A stretch of DNA of 64,000 bases from JBQTII01 sp052387905 (GCA_052387905.1 JBQTIR010000012.1:1-64000); one strand, 5' to 3'; numbered from the stretch's first letter, positions 47,213-56,952 are shown. Notes: generated by a model not told the origin, from the letters alone. Made by a program: numbers and translations.

Positions 47213-48613
47213 CTACCCAGGCAGGCATTCCAACAACGCCTGCTCGATGACCTCGGTCAGGGCAGGGTGGATGTACAGCACCCCGCGGGCCAGGGCGTCC
47301 ACCCCGGTGCCCAGCGTCATCCCCTGCAGGAGGGGCTGAATGAGGATCGCCGCGTTCGGACCGATGATGTGCGCTCCGAGGAGGGTTCGCCGGTGCGGAT
47401 CGACGATCAGTTTCACGAAGCTGGTGGTGTCCTCCAGCGCCCAGCCGTAGGCCGTGTCGGAGAAATCACGCGTGAGCGCCCGATAGTCGACCCCACTCAC
47501 GCGGGCTTGAGCCTCGGTCAGGCCCACGGACGCGATCTGCGGATCACCGAAGACCGCGTGTGGGACGAGCGTGTGTTCGAGGCGGCGCAGGTCGTCGGGA
47601 TGGAGCAGGTTGTGGGCCAGCACGCGCTGCTCAGCGTTGGCCATGTGTTTGAGCTGGAAGTGGTTCGCTGCGTCACCGAAGGACCACACCCCGGCAGCGG
47701 TGCTCCGGTAGAACTCGTCGACGACGACGTGACCGTGTTCGTCCAGGTCCAGCCCCCCGGCCGTGGCGTCGAGCAGATCGGTGTTGGGGCGCCGGCCTGC
47801 GGCCACGAGCAGGGTGTCGGCCTCGATCTCCTGAACTCCCCCCGGGCTGGCCACGGTGACCGCCACCGCTTCGTCGGCGACGAAGGAGCCGTTGGCCGTG
47901 TGGCTGCCGCCACGCGCAGTGACTGCGGTGACCTGGGAATCGAGCAGCACCCGGAACCGCTCGCGTGCCAATTCGGTGTACCGGGCTGAGATCTCCTCGT
48001 CCTCGGCCATCAGCAGTCGGGGTCCGCGCTGAATAATCGTCACCTGGGAGCCGAACGCCTCGAAGACGTGACCGAGTTCGGCCGCGATGAACCCGCCGCC
48101 GACGATCAGCAGCCGGCGCGGGATCGCGTCGATCCGCATGATGGTGTCCGAGGTCTCGTACGCGACGGTGTCCAGCCCACCGATGTCGGGGACCTCCGGG
48201 CGCGCACCGACCGCCACCACGATCTGGTCGGCGGTGAGCAGGTCGCCGTCGACCTGCAGCCGGCGCGGGCCGACGAAGCGCGCCGCGCCGGTGTAGACGT
48301 CGATGCCCTGCGTGCGCCGATGCTCGACGCCGCGCTCGTGGAGCGGGTCGATGCGCCCGAAGATGCGCTCGCGGATCCCGGGCCAGTCGACGTGATCCAG
48401 GGTGGCGTGCACGCCGAGGCGGCGGCCTTCGGTGATCGTGCGGGCGACATCGGCCGCCACCACCAGCATCTTCGACGGGATACAGCCACGGTTCAGGCAC
48501 GTGCCGCCGAAGCGGGACGGCTCCACGATGGCCGCGCGCAGGTGGGCGAGCTCCGGGGTGAACAGCGCATTGCCGCTTCCGGCGCCGAGCACGATCAGGT
48601 CGTAATGGGTCAC
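47213..48613 (-). CDS. mtr: Mycothione reductase
   Basis: This 466-residue FAD/NAD(P) disulphide reductase starts at GTG 48613 (GTGA overlap with fbiC). The redox pair is GGTCLNRGCIPSKM (Cys39, Cys44). FAD and NADPH motifs are LIVLGAGSGN and LLIVGGGFIAAELGHV. YIHPALTEVIEQALL supplies the C-terminal His-Glu base of the dimer partner. RRLGVHATLDHVDW, IFGRIDP and DTAYGWALEDTTSFVKL match mycothione reductase rather than lipoamide dehydrogenase. It keeps mycothiol reduced in the cytoplasm, a hallmark of actinomycetes. Confidence 0.9.
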   Translation of the reverse strand: MTHYDLIVLGAGSGNALFTPELAHLRAAIVEPSRFGGTCLNRGCIPSKMLVVAADVARTITEGRRLGVHATLDHVDWPGIRERIFGRIDPLHERGVEHRRTQGIDVYTGAARFVGPRRLQVDGDLLTADQIVVAVGARPEVPDIGGLDTVAYETSDTIMRIDAIPRRLLIVGGGFIAAELGHVFEAFGSQVTIIQRGPRLLMAEDEEISARYTELARERFRVLLDSQVTAVTARGGSHTANGSFVADEAVAVTVASPGGVQEIEADTLLVAAGRRPNTDLLDATAGGLDLDEHGHVVVDEFYRSTAAGVWSFGDAANHFQLKHMANAEQRVLAHNLLHPDDLRRLEHTLVPHAVFGDPQIASVGLTEAQARVSGVDYRALTRDFSDTAYGWALEDTTSFVKLIVDPHRRTLLGAHIIGPNAAILIQPLLQGMTLGTGVDALARGVLYIHPALTEVIEQALLECLPG

Positions 48614-51219
48614 GAGCTCACCGAAAGCGTGAGCGCCCGGTGTGAGGTGGCGGTCCGCTCCGGGTCGACCTCGCCGTAGGTCGTCGTGCGCTGACGGGCC
48701 GTGCGACCCGATGCAGCGGCGATGTCCTCGAGCTGACGCGGCGTCATCGCGGAGCCATGCGGGGAGCCGGCCATCCGGGAGATGGTCTCCTCCATCAGCG
48801 TCCCGCCGAGGTCGTTGACGCCGCTGCGCAGCATGGTGGCGGCGCCCTCGGGCCCGAGCTTGACCCACGAGGTCTGGATGTTGTCGATCCGGCCGTACAG
48901 CAGCAGGCGGGCCATCGCGTGCACGGCCACGTCATCGCGCGGTGTGGGGCCGGGCCGGGCGATCCCGGCGAGGTAGATCGGGGCGCTGTGGTGTACGAAA
49001 GGCAGCGGAACGAACTCGGTGAACCCGCCGCTGTCATCCTGCAGGCGGGCCAGCAATTTCAGGTGCGCCACCCAGTGCGCGGGGGTGTCGACGTGGCCGT
49101 ACATCATCGTCGAACTCGAGCGCAGGCCGACGGAGTGCGCGGTGCTGACGACGTCGATCCACGCCGCGGTCGGCAACTTGCCCTTGGTCAGGACCCAGCG
49201 CACGTCGTCGTCGAGGATCTCCGCCGCGGTTCCCGGGATGGTGTCCAGGCCGGCGCTGCGCAGTTCGATCAGCCAGTCGCGGATCGAGGCGCCGCCGCGA
49301 GCGGCACCGGTGACGATCTCCATCGGGCTGAAGGCATGCACGTGCAGGTCGGGGCAGCGCCGCTTCACCTCGCGCACCAGCGCCGGATAGACCTCGGCGG
49401 GCAGGTCGGGATCGATGCCGCCCTGCATGCAGACCTCGGTCGCCCCGAGTGCCCAGGCGGCCTGCGCCCGCTCACCCACGTCGTCGAGGGAGAGGCTGTA
49501 GGCGTCGGCGTCGGTGCGCCGCTGCGCGAAGGCGCAGAAACGGCAGCCCGTGTAACAGACGTTGGTGAAATTGATGTTCCTGTTCACGACGTAGGTGACG
49601 ACCTCGCCGACGGTATCCGCGCGGATCGCGTCAGCCAGGTGGGCCAGCGCCCGAAGCGCTGGACCCTGACAGGTCATCAGCGCCAGGGCCTGCGCGTCGG
49701 TGAGTCCGGCCGGGTCGCGTTCGGCGGCGCGCAGGGCGGCGGCGACGTCGGCGTCCAGCCGCGCCGCGATCGCGACGCCCGCGATGCGGACGGCGTCAGT
49801 GCTCATCGACGCGACCCGAGCAGCGTCCTCCCGCACCGCATCCCAGTCCCCGAACGCGGCATCGACATCGGAGCGGGCGAGCGTGCGACGGCCCTCGGTG
49901 TCGATGGCGGTGCCCAGATCCATCCGTCCACGGCCGAGGGCGCCCGGCTGCCACGCCGAGTCGGGCTCTTGCCAGGGCAGCCCGGTAGCGAGGCGGCCCG
50001 GCAGTGCCAGGCCGGCGGCGTCGGCCAGCGCATCAACGTGCGGGCGGATCCGAGGGTCCAACCACGGTTCGCCGGCAGTGACGTAGTGCGGATGCACGGT
50101 GAGGCGCTCGACGAGGACGAAACCAGCAGCCTCGGTTGCCGTGCGCAGGACCTCGATAGCCGGCCAGGGCCGCTCCGGGTTGACGTGATCCGGCGTCAGC
50201 GGCGAAACCCCGCCCCAGTCGTCGACGCCGGCAGCGAGCAGGTCGGCAAGCTCGTGCGGCGCGGAGAGGTTCGGCGGAGCCTGGATCCGCATCGACGGCC
50301 CGAGCACCACTCGGGCCGTGGCGACCGCGGCGAGATAGTCGGGCAATCCCGTGTCCGGGGCGCCGCGCATCGCGGTGTCGGGCTTGGCACGGAAGTTCTG
50401 GACGATGACTTCCTGGATGCCGCGGTAGGCGCGGGCAATGCGGCGGATCGCGAACAGCGACTCGGCGCGCTCGGACAGGCTCTCCCCGATGCCGACCAGG
50501 ATCCCGGTGGTGAACGGCACGTTGAGCCGGCCGGCGTCCTCGAGGACCCGCAGGCGTACCGCAGGGTCCTTGTCCGGGGATCCGTAGTGCGCACCGCCGG
50601 GTTGGGTGAACACGGCGGTCGAGGTCGTCTCGAGCATCATCCCCATCGACGGGGCGACGGGTTTGAGCCGGGCGAGCTGCTCCCACGTCAGCACACCTGG
50701 GTTGAGGTGCGGCAGCAGTCCGGTCTCCTCCAGCACCCGGATCGCCAATGCCCGCACGTAGTCCAGCGTCGAGGCATATCCGTGGGCGTCGAGCCACTCG
50801 CGCGCCGCGGGCCAGCGGTCCTCGGGTTGGTCGCCGAGGGTGAACAGGGCTTCTTTGCACCCCAGCGCGGCACCGTCCTTGCACAGCGCGACGACCTCGT
50901 CCCCGCTCAGAAACGGCTCGTGGCCGCCGGCACGCAACTTGGCCGGTGTCGTGACGAACGTGCAGTAATGGCAGCGATCACGGCACAGCCGGGTGACCGG
51001 AACGAACACCTTCGGGGAATAGGTGATGACCCCGGGGCGCCCGGCGGCGAGCAGACCGGCGTCCCGGACGCGGGCTGCGGTGGCCATCAGGTCCCGCAGG
51101 TCGTCCCCGCGGGCGGCGAGCAGCGCGCTCGCCTCGACGGGGTTGAGCGTGGCCCCGTCGCGGGCCCGGCGCAACGCGCGCCGGATGGCGGTCGGCGACG
51201 GAATCTGATCCACAGTCAC
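48610..51219 (-). CDS. fbiC: FO synthase FbiC (CofG-CofH fusion)
   Basis: This 869-residue protein has two radical-SAM domains. The CofG half has CRDRCHYC (Cys79, 83, 86) and the CofH half has CYTGCRFC (Cys555, 559, 562), each CxxxCxxC for a 4Fe-4S cluster. It joins 5-amino-6-ribitylaminouracil and tyrosine into FO, the deazaflavin of F420. It starts at GTG 51219, overlapping the esterase stop (GTGA), and its own stop overlaps mtr. The length fits fused actinobacterial FbiC. Confidence 0.95.
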   Translation of the reverse strand: MTVDQIPSPTAIRRALRRARDGATLNPVEASALLAARGDDLRDLMATAARVRDAGLLAAGRPGVITYSPKVFVPVTRLCRDRCHYCTFVTTPAKLRAGGHEPFLSGDEVVALCKDGAALGCKEALFTLGDQPEDRWPAAREWLDAHGYASTLDYVRALAIRVLEETGLLPHLNPGVLTWEQLARLKPVAPSMGMMLETTSTAVFTQPGGAHYGSPDKDPAVRLRVLEDAGRLNVPFTTGILVGIGESLSERAESLFAIRRIARAYRGIQEVIVQNFRAKPDTAMRGAPDTGLPDYLAAVATARVVLGPSMRIQAPPNLSAPHELADLLAAGVDDWGGVSPLTPDHVNPERPWPAIEVLRTATEAAGFVLVERLTVHPHYVTAGEPWLDPRIRPHVDALADAAGLALPGRLATGLPWQEPDSAWQPGALGRGRMDLGTAIDTEGRRTLARSDVDAAFGDWDAVREDAARVASMSTDAVRIAGVAIAARLDADVAAALRAAERDPAGLTDAQALALMTCQGPALRALAHLADAIRADTVGEVVTYVVNRNINFTNVCYTGCRFCAFAQRRTDADAYSLSLDDVGERAQAAWALGATEVCMQGGIDPDLPAEVYPALVREVKRRCPDLHVHAFSPMEIVTGAARGGASIRDWLIELRSAGLDTIPGTAAEILDDDVRWVLTKGKLPTAAWIDVVSTAHSVGLRSSSTMMYGHVDTPAHWVAHLKLLARLQDDSGGFTEFVPLPFVHHSAPIYLAGIARPGPTPRDDVAVHAMARLLLYGRIDNIQTSWVKLGPEGAATMLRSGVNDLGGTLMEETISRMAGSPHGSAMTPRQLEDIAAASGRTARQRTTTYGEVDPERTATSHRALTLSVSS

Positions 51220-52133
51220 TGGGTGCCTGGGTGAAGCTCGGCCGACAGGAACGTGCCGACCCGACCCAACGCGTCAAATCCCTCGGGGGTGTGCGCCAGG
51301 GTGCGGGCAAACCCGTGCAACTGACCGGGGAAGATCTCGGCCTTGACCCGCGTGCCCGTCGCCTCTACGCAGGCCGCGAAGTCGAGGCCCTCGTCGCGGA
51401 GCGGGTCATGACCGGCCACCACGACCACCGTCGGCGGCAGGCTTGCCAGGTCCACCTCGCGCAGGTCCAGCGGTACCCCGCCATCGCCGCCGCCACTGGG
51501 AACGTAGTGGCGGCCGTACCACGCCATGGCCTCGGCGGTGAGCATGAAGCCGCTCGCCAGATCGCGCCGGGAGTCGCTGTCGACGACGGGCGCGATGACG
51601 GGATACAGCATCGCCAGGGCCCGCAGATCGATGTCGGTGCCCGACGCGCGTGCCGCGACCAGCGCGGCGATGTGCGCGCCCGCGCTGTCCCCCGCCAACG
51701 CTACGGAGCCACCACCTCGGGTGAGCTCGGTGAGAACCGCCTCAACTTCGTGAACCTGATGCGGGTGCCGGGCCTCCGGCGCGAGCGCGTAGCCGACTGA
51801 GACGACCTGAGCACCGGTGCGGTTGGCCAGGGCCCGACAGAGCGTGTCGTAAGTGTCCAGCGTGCCGAGCACCCAGCCGCCACCGTGGGCGTAGACGACC
51901 ACGCCCGTCCCCCTCGCTCCCTCGGGCACATAGCGGCGCACCGGCACCCCGGCGATCACGTCGTCCGCCGTCTCGGCGACCGATTCACCCGGTCCGGACA
52001 GCGCCGCTGCGCTGGCGAGGTAGCCAGCCCGCACCTGCTCCGGGCTCAGCGTGGTAATCGACGGCGGGGCGGTCGCGGTGAAGGCGGCGAGCAGCGCGGC
52101 GGCAGAGGCATCCAGCTGCGAGAGGTCCGGCAT
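51216..52133 (-). CDS. Alpha/beta hydrolase, HSL-type esterase
   Basis: This 305-residue protein starts at ATG 52133. HGGGWVLG is the oxyanion-hole motif of hormone-sensitive-lipase-type esterases. GDSAG carries the nucleophile Ser. DPLRDEG and LHGFAR supply the Asp and His. There is no signal peptide. It heads a three-gene overlapping operon with fbiC and mtr; a link to F420 chemistry is not evident. Confidence 0.85.
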   Translation of the reverse strand: MPDLSQLDASAAALLAAFTATAPPSITTLSPEQVRAGYLASAAALSGPGESVAETADDVIAGVPVRRYVPEGARGTGVVVYAHGGGWVLGTLDTYDTLCRALANRTGAQVVSVGYALAPEARHPHQVHEVEAVLTELTRGGGSVALAGDSAGAHIAALVAARASGTDIDLRALAMLYPVIAPVVDSDSRRDLASGFMLTAEAMAWYGRHYVPSGGGDGGVPLDLREVDLASLPPTVVVVAGHDPLRDEGLDFAACVEATGTRVKAEIFPGQLHGFARTLAHTPEGFDALGRVGTFLSAELHPGTQ

Positions 52134-52331
52134 GCACCCCACCGTAGGCGTGCCGTCTCGCCCCCCGATCAGCCGCGGCCTGAAACGCCGCGCGCGCTGC
52201 CTGCTATTGCCCACAAAGACGCTAGGCGAAATCTGGACAAATGCTGTGAAACCGCCTTGACCGGATTATCCGCCGTCTCGACCCTGCAAAGGAGTGTCCG
52301 CGCGGGCGGATGCCTTCAGGCAGGAGCGTCC
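52134..52331. other. Divergent gap, no gene
   Basis: This 198-bp gap lies between the esterase and AOC-like genes. It is AT-richer around 52200-52275 and ends in CAGGAGCG just before the downstream start. No clear operator or hairpin is seen. Confidence 0.4.
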
Positions 52332-53336
52332 ATGTCCCGGATCAGAGCGATCTCTCACCGACGCCGGCTGGTCAGCAGCGCCGCCCTCGCCGGTGCCGCG
52401 ACCTTGACCCTGGCCACCCTCACGGTGGCCGGCGGAGCCTCAGCCGCGGGCGACGCGCCGACGATCACCGTCGAGGACGGGTTGCAGATCCTGGAATTCG
52501 CCGCAGTGTCCGCTGAAGACAGCTTCCGCTTCGTGCCGTACGGGGAACACCCCGACGCAGAGTTCCCGGAGGACACCGACCCGAGTCCCGGCGACTCCTT
52601 CACCTTCGGCCAGGAGCTCGTCCAAGGCGACGTCGTGGTCGGCACCGATCACGTCACGTGCACCTCGGCCGGAGCCGACCAGGACAACGTGTGCTCGGTG
52701 ACGATGGACTTCGCCGACGGCACGATCTCGGCCATCGGGGTCGATCGCGGCGGGGATGACGGTGTCCCGTTCCCGTTGGACATCGTGGACGGCACCGGGA
52801 CCTACGACGGCGCGTCCGGCACGCTCACCGTCGACCCGTCGGCCAGCGAGGAGCCCGACCTCTTCCGCCTGGCCTTCACCGCTCCGGCCTTCGACCCGCT
52901 CCCGTTCGTCGAGACCGTTGACGGGGTCAGCTCCCTGGACCTCTACGCCGATCTCATCAGCGAGACCTACACGCCGGTGGGCGGTGAGCCCGGGCCCGAA
53001 CCGACCCGCAAGGACTTCGCCCCGGCCATCGGCGACACCTTCACCTTCGTCGACGACCTGCACCAGGACGGTCTGGTCGTCGGCACCGACGCCGGCCTCT
53101 GCACGATCACCGACGACGAGGGCAAGGCGAGCTGCACGGCCACCTTCACCTTCCCCAACGGCACGATCACTGTCGACGGACCCGCCGAGTTCACCTCCGA
53201 CGACGCCTTCTCGATCCCCATCACCTCCGGCACCGGCGCGTTCGCCGGGATCGACGGAACCATGTACGGAACCACTGCACCCAAGGAGAAGGACGACACG
53301 ATCCTGCGGCTCGTTTACACCCAGCCAGACGCCTGA
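52332..53336 (+). CDS. Secreted protein with tandem allene-oxide-cyclase-barrel-like domains
   Basis: This 334-residue protein starts at ATG 52332 (CAGGAG upstream). The signal peptide covers ~1-35 (GASAAG). Two repeats each show the AOC/dirigent-like strand pattern: GDSFTFGQELVQGDVVVGTDHVTC ... DGTISAIGV ... GTGTYDGASGTL, then GDTFTFVDDLHQDGLVVGTDAGLC ... NGTITVDG ... GTGAFAGIDGTM. Bacterial single-domain relatives are secreted proteins of unknown function; the plant enzyme's substrate is not expected. It is convergent with the methyltransferase gene. Confidence 0.75.
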   Translation: MSRIRAISHRRRLVSSAALAGAATLTLATLTVAGGASAAGDAPTITVEDGLQILEFAAVSAEDSFRFVPYGEHPDAEFPEDTDPSPGDSFTFGQELVQGDVVVGTDHVTCTSAGADQDNVCSVTMDFADGTISAIGVDRGGDDGVPFPLDIVDGTGTYDGASGTLTVDPSASEEPDLFRLAFTAPAFDPLPFVETVDGVSSLDLYADLISETYTPVGGEPGPEPTRKDFAPAIGDTFTFVDDLHQDGLVVGTDAGLCTITDDEGKASCTATFTFPNGTITVDGPAEFTSDDAFSIPITSGTGAFAGIDGTMYGTTAPKEKDDTILRLVYTQPDA

Positions 53337-53364
53337 GCAACCTCCCCCACGCTCTTACGTTGGC

Positions 53365-53961
53365 TCAGATACTCCGGCGGTGCACGCTGACGGCGTAGCC
53401 GTGGCCGTCCCAGGGGTCGCCGTCCCACGTGGAGTGCCGGGACTCCAGTTCCAGACCCGCGGCATCGCACCAGGCGTCGTAGTCGGCGAGCGCGACGATC
53501 GCGGCGGTCGGGGGCAGGTTTGCGTAGTCCAGGCCGAAGCCCGCCACGAGAGGCGCGCCGGGGCGCAGGTGGGCGGCCAGCCGCGCAGCCACGGCCGGAC
53601 CGGTCCCCGGCGCCAGGAACGGGAAGATGTTGCCCGCGGCCACGATCAGGTCGAACCGATCGTCGATGCCGGCGCCCGGCAGGTCCAACGTCGCGAGATC
53701 GGCGCGGTGCCAGCGCGCCCCGGGGATCCGCGCGGCGACCGCCAGCATCGAGGAATCGACGTCGACCCCGACCACGTCGAAGCCCAGTTCGGCCAGGCGC
53801 GCGCCGACCCGCCCGGTCCCGCAGCCGGCGTCGAGGATCCGCGCACCGTGCTCCACCAGCGCCGAGCAGAAGCGGGCCTCACCGTGCATGTCTTTGCCGG
53901 TGGCCGCGATCGCCGCGATCCGCGCCGCATAGGCCTCACCGTCGAACTCGAACTTGCCCAT
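53365..53961 (-). CDS. Class I SAM-dependent methyltransferase
   Basis: This 198-residue protein starts at ATG 53961. ILDAGCGTGRVGARLAELGFDVVGVDVD is the SAM-binding core (seen in part as LDAGCGTG and the acidic VGVDVD), and FDLIVAAGN is motif IV. The substrate is unknown. It begins 4 bases after the yciI-like gene and is co-transcribed with it. Confidence 0.8.
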   Translation of the reverse strand: MGKFEFDGEAYAARIAAIAATGKDMHGEARFCSALVEHGARILDAGCGTGRVGARLAELGFDVVGVDVDSSMLAVAARIPGARWHRADLATLDLPGAGIDDRFDLIVAAGNIFPFLAPGTGPAVAARLAAHLRPGAPLVAGFGLDYANLPPTAAIVALADYDAWCDAAGLELESRHSTWDGDPWDGHGYAVSVHRRSI

Positions 53962-53965
53962 GGGG

Positions 53966-54256
53966 TCAGGCCTCGAACGCAGAGCCGATGACCGTGTTCC
54001 ACGTCCGGATCTGCCAGGACTCGATGAGGCCGTGCGTGACGTAGGGATCCGCGGCGGCGAAGGCCTCGGCCGCCGCCTCGCAGCCCTCGCGCCAGACGAA
54101 CAGCGCCTTGTCGAAGGGATCCGGGAGAGCGCCGGCCAGGACCAGGTCACCCGCCGCCGCAGCCGGTTCCAGCAGGGCCAGGTGCGCCGCGCGGTACTCC
54201 CCTCGGCGCTCCAGGTAGTCCGGCGCGAGGGTGTATTCCAGAAGCACATGAGTCAC
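53966..54256 (-). CDS. YciI-family protein
   Basis: This 96-residue dimeric alpha-beta barrel protein starts at GTG 54256. HVLLEYTLAPDYLERRGEYRAAHL and DPFDKALFVWR match the YCII fold. Such proteins act as small lyase/hydrolase-like or accessory factors; the function here is unknown. It is the first gene of a two-gene unit. Confidence 0.75.
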   Translation of the reverse strand: MTHVLLEYTLAPDYLERRGEYRAAHLALLEPAAAAGDLVLAGALPDPFDKALFVWREGCEAAAEAFAAADPYVTHGLIESWQIRTWNTVIGSAFEA

Positions 54257-54328
54257 CGGGCGAACCTACCCCCCACCGCGTCCCCACCCTGATCGCCAGC
54301 CCACCGGTACCCGGGCCAGACTGGGAGG

Positions 54329-55882
54329 ATGAGCGAGCGCAGCGAGGGCACTAGTCCTGACCAGCCGCCGATTCAGGGCGACACCGACGTCGAGAGCGCC
54401 GACGCTGCGGTCGGTGCCCCCGACGGCGCCGGTGGCGAAGCCGAACCCCCCGCTCCTCGCCCGCCGCTGCGCCTCGGCGAGATGCTGCCGGCGCTCTTCA
54501 CCGGCTACGACGGCCCCGACTCGATCAGCATCGGCGGGCGGCAGTGTTCCTTCGCCGACCTCGCCTGCGCGGCCGCCGCGATGGCCGCCCGGATCCGCGG
54601 GATGCCGATGGTCGCGGTGGAGGCCATCCCCACCCCCTCGACGCTGGTCGCCGTCGTCGGAGCGTTGGCGGCCGGGACGCCCCTGGTGCCGATCGCACCC
54701 GACGCCGGAACCCTTGAGGTCGAGCACATCATCAGCGACGCGGGCGTCACCTACGTGCTCGGCCAACCGGACTGGGGCGCGGGCCGGCTCTGCGTGCCGA
54801 TCCCGTTCCCCGGTTCCCCGATGGCCCGCGGCGGGCGGTTGGACCCGAACGCGTTGCCCGCGCCGCTGGTGCTCTACACGAGCGGAACCACGGGGTCCCC
54901 GAAGGGCGTGGTCCTGTCTCCGCACGCGATCGCCGACAACATCGACGCCCTCGCCGACGCCTGGGACTGGACCGCCGAGGACACCCTCGTGCACGGGCTG
55001 CCCCTGTTCCACGTCCACGGCCTGATCCTCGGCGTGCTCGGGGTGTTGCGTACGGGATCGCGGTTGGTGCACACCGGGTCGGCCACGCCAGAGGCCTACG
55101 GCAAAGCCGCCGCGCTCGGTGGTTCGCTGTTCTTCGGCGTGCCCACGATCTGGTCGCGGCTGTGCAGCGAACCCGACCAGGCCAAGCGGCTACGGCACGC
55201 ACGCCTGCTCGTCTCCGGCAGTGCCGCCCTGAGTGCGGCGACCTTCACCGACCTGCAGGCGCTGACCGGCCTGACCCCCGTGGAGCGCTACGGCATGACC
55301 GAAACGTTGATCACCGTGGGGTCACGCGCTGACGGAGAGCGCCGCCCCGGCGAAGTGGGTACGCCGCTGCGCGATGTGCACACACGCCTGGTGGACGACG
55401 CCGGCGACCCGGTTCCGGCGGACGGGACCAGCGTCGGGGAACTTCAGGTGCGGTGCCCGACGATGTTCGACGGGTATCTGGGCCGCCCGGAAGCGACTGC
55501 GGCGTGTTGGAGCGAGGACGGTTGGTTCCGCACCGGCGACCTGGCGGCGATCGGCGCCGATGGCTGGCATCGGATCGTGGGGCGGGCTTCGGTGGACATG
55601 ATCAAGTCCGGGGGCTTCCGCATCGGGGCCGGGGAGATCGAGGTTGCGCTGCTGGCCCATCCGGCCGTCCACGAGGCCGCTGTCATCGGCGAGCCCGACG
55701 GCGACCTGGGGCAGCGGATCGTGGCCTACGTGGTCGCCGACGAGGTCAGTGCCGATGAGCTGATGGTCTTCGTGGCGGAGGGCCTGTCGGCGCACAAACG
55801 GCCCCGCCGCATCGAGTTCCGCACCGAGTTGCCCCGCAACGCCCTGGGGAAGGTTCAGAAGGGCAAGTTGACCGACGCTTGA
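54329..55882 (+). CDS. Acyl-CoA synthetase, malonyl-CoA synthetase/FadD36-like
   Basis: This ANL-superfamily enzyme has 517 residues from ATG 54329. The first ~50 residues are low complexity and absent from relatives as I recall them, so ATG 54482 may be the true start. Motifs are LYTSGTTGSPKGVVLS (ATP loop), GLPLFHVHGL, RYGMTETL, WFRTGDL, GRASVDMIKSGGFRIG and the catalytic Lys in NALGKVQKGKL. The short N-terminal domain and overall pattern resemble MatB/FadD36 rather than long-chain FadD. It activates a carboxylate as acyl-AMP then acyl-CoA; malonate or a short chain is inferred. Confidence 0.82.
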   Translation: MSERSEGTSPDQPPIQGDTDVESADAAVGAPDGAGGEAEPPAPRPPLRLGEMLPALFTGYDGPDSISIGGRQCSFADLACAAAAMAARIRGMPMVAVEAIPTPSTLVAVVGALAAGTPLVPIAPDAGTLEVEHIISDAGVTYVLGQPDWGAGRLCVPIPFPGSPMARGGRLDPNALPAPLVLYTSGTTGSPKGVVLSPHAIADNIDALADAWDWTAEDTLVHGLPLFHVHGLILGVLGVLRTGSRLVHTGSATPEAYGKAAALGGSLFFGVPTIWSRLCSEPDQAKRLRHARLLVSGSAALSAATFTDLQALTGLTPVERYGMTETLITVGSRADGERRPGEVGTPLRDVHTRLVDDAGDPVPADGTSVGELQVRCPTMFDGYLGRPEATAACWSEDGWFRTGDLAAIGADGWHRIVGRASVDMIKSGGFRIGAGEIEVALLAHPAVHEAAVIGEPDGDLGQRIVAYVVADEVSADELMVFVAEGLSAHKRPRRIEFRTELPRNALGKVQKGKLTDA

Positions 55883-55899
55883 TAGGGAAGCCTCACCTA
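55883..55899. promoter_or_regulatory. DtxR/IdeR-like iron box upstream of efeO
   Basis: TAGGGAAGCCTCACCTA matches the IdeR/DtxR core TAGGTTAGGCTAACCTA at 13 of 17 positions. It begins right after the upstream stop and lies 57 bases before the efeO start. An adjacent hairpin CCTCACCTACG/CGTAGGGTGAGG (55891-55915) overlaps it and could be a second half-site or terminator. Confidence 0.6.
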
Positions 55900-55955
55900 C
55901 GTCCCGTAGGGTGAGGACTCTCTGCCTTTCTTTCTGTGTTCCGGATCGGTGCCTT

Positions 55956-56888
55956 GTGAACCTCCCCCGCCACCGCGCGCTCCTGCTCACCGCGGTCCTG
56001 CTCGCCCTGCCGTTGTCCGCGTGCGCGGACGAGAACGAGGAGACCGCCTCCCCCGCAGTGCAGACCTCGGCGCCGGCCGCATCGGTGTCCGCCTCCGGGG
56101 CCAGTGCGTCCGGGTCGGCGGCATTGGCCGGTGAAACAGCGCAGGCGGTCGGGGAGCTGTCCCCGGCCGAGGCCGCCGCGGTGACCGCCTACAAGGCCTA
56201 CCTCGTGGCGCAGGTTCAGGACACCATCACCAAGTCCGAGGCGTTCGTCGCCGCGGTCAAGGCGGGCGACGTGGCCGAGGCCAAGTCCCTGTACGCCCCC
56301 TCCCGCGTCGGCTGGGAGAGCATCGAGCCGGTCGCGGCCGCCTTCGGGGAGATCGACCCCAAGGTGGACCTGCGCGAGGCCGACCTCGAAGCGGGCCAGA
56401 CCTGGACCGGCTGGCACGTCATCGAGAAGGCCCTCTGGGAGGACGAGAGCACCGAGGGCATGGGCGCGGTCGGGGACCAACTGCTCGTCGACCTCGGCAC
56501 GCTGCGCACGCTGATCCCCACCGCCGAGGTCGACCCGGGCATCATGGCGCTCGGCGCCAAGGAGCTCATGGATGAGATCGCCGCCGGCAAGATCACCGGC
56601 GAGGAGGAGGCCTTCAGCCACACCGACCTGGTGGACTTCCAGGCCAACCTCGACGGGGCACGCAAGGTGTTCGAGCTGCTCACGCCGCTGGTGACCGACA
56701 CCGCGCTGATCGAGACCATCACGACGGAGTTCGCCGATGTCGATGCCGAGCTGGCCAAGTACGCCGAAGGCGACGGTTACGTCTCCTACGACACCGTGAC
56801 CGAGGCGCAGCGCAAGGTCCTTTCCGACGTGGTCAACGCCCTCGCCGAGCCGCTGTCCCAGCTCGGTGCGGCCCTCGCTTCCTCCTGA
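55956..56888 (+). CDS. efeO: Iron-uptake lipoprotein EfeO
   Basis: This 310-residue protein starts at GTG 55956. A lipoprotein signal with lipobox PLSAC anchors it outside the membrane. A Ser/Ala linker precedes an M75 imelysin-like domain (~60-310) with the HxxE-type metal motif in GWHVIEKALW. It lacks the N-terminal cupredoxin of EfeO I-type proteins. Together with EfeB it feeds ferrous or heme iron to the EfeU permease, which is not present beside it. Confidence 0.88.
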   Translation: MNLPRHRALLLTAVLLALPLSACADENEETASPAVQTSAPAASVSASGASASGSAALAGETAQAVGELSPAEAAAVTAYKAYLVAQVQDTITKSEAFVAAVKAGDVAEAKSLYAPSRVGWESIEPVAAAFGEIDPKVDLREADLEAGQTWTGWHVIEKALWEDESTEGMGAVGDQLLVDLGTLRTLIPTAEVDPGIMALGAKELMDEIAAGKITGEEEAFSHTDLVDFQANLDGARKVFELLTPLVTDTALIETITTEFADVDAELAKYAEGDGYVSYDTVTEAQRKVLSDVVNALAEPLSQLGAALASS

Positions 56889-56952
56889 GTTAGCGTCCGA
56901 TCGCACAGCACACGCGCATCCAACACCTCGCCCCAGGGAAGGTACTGCGCCC

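Noticed and set aside
48757..51234. 825-codon frame on the + strand opposite fbiC
   Set aside because: It is antisense to FbiC, whose two radical-SAM Cys motifs are clear; no recognisable domain on the + strand.
52195..52225. CTGCTATTGCCCAC resembling the core of element C
   Set aside because: No CGTCCGA/TCGGACG arms flank it, so the match is limited to the core.
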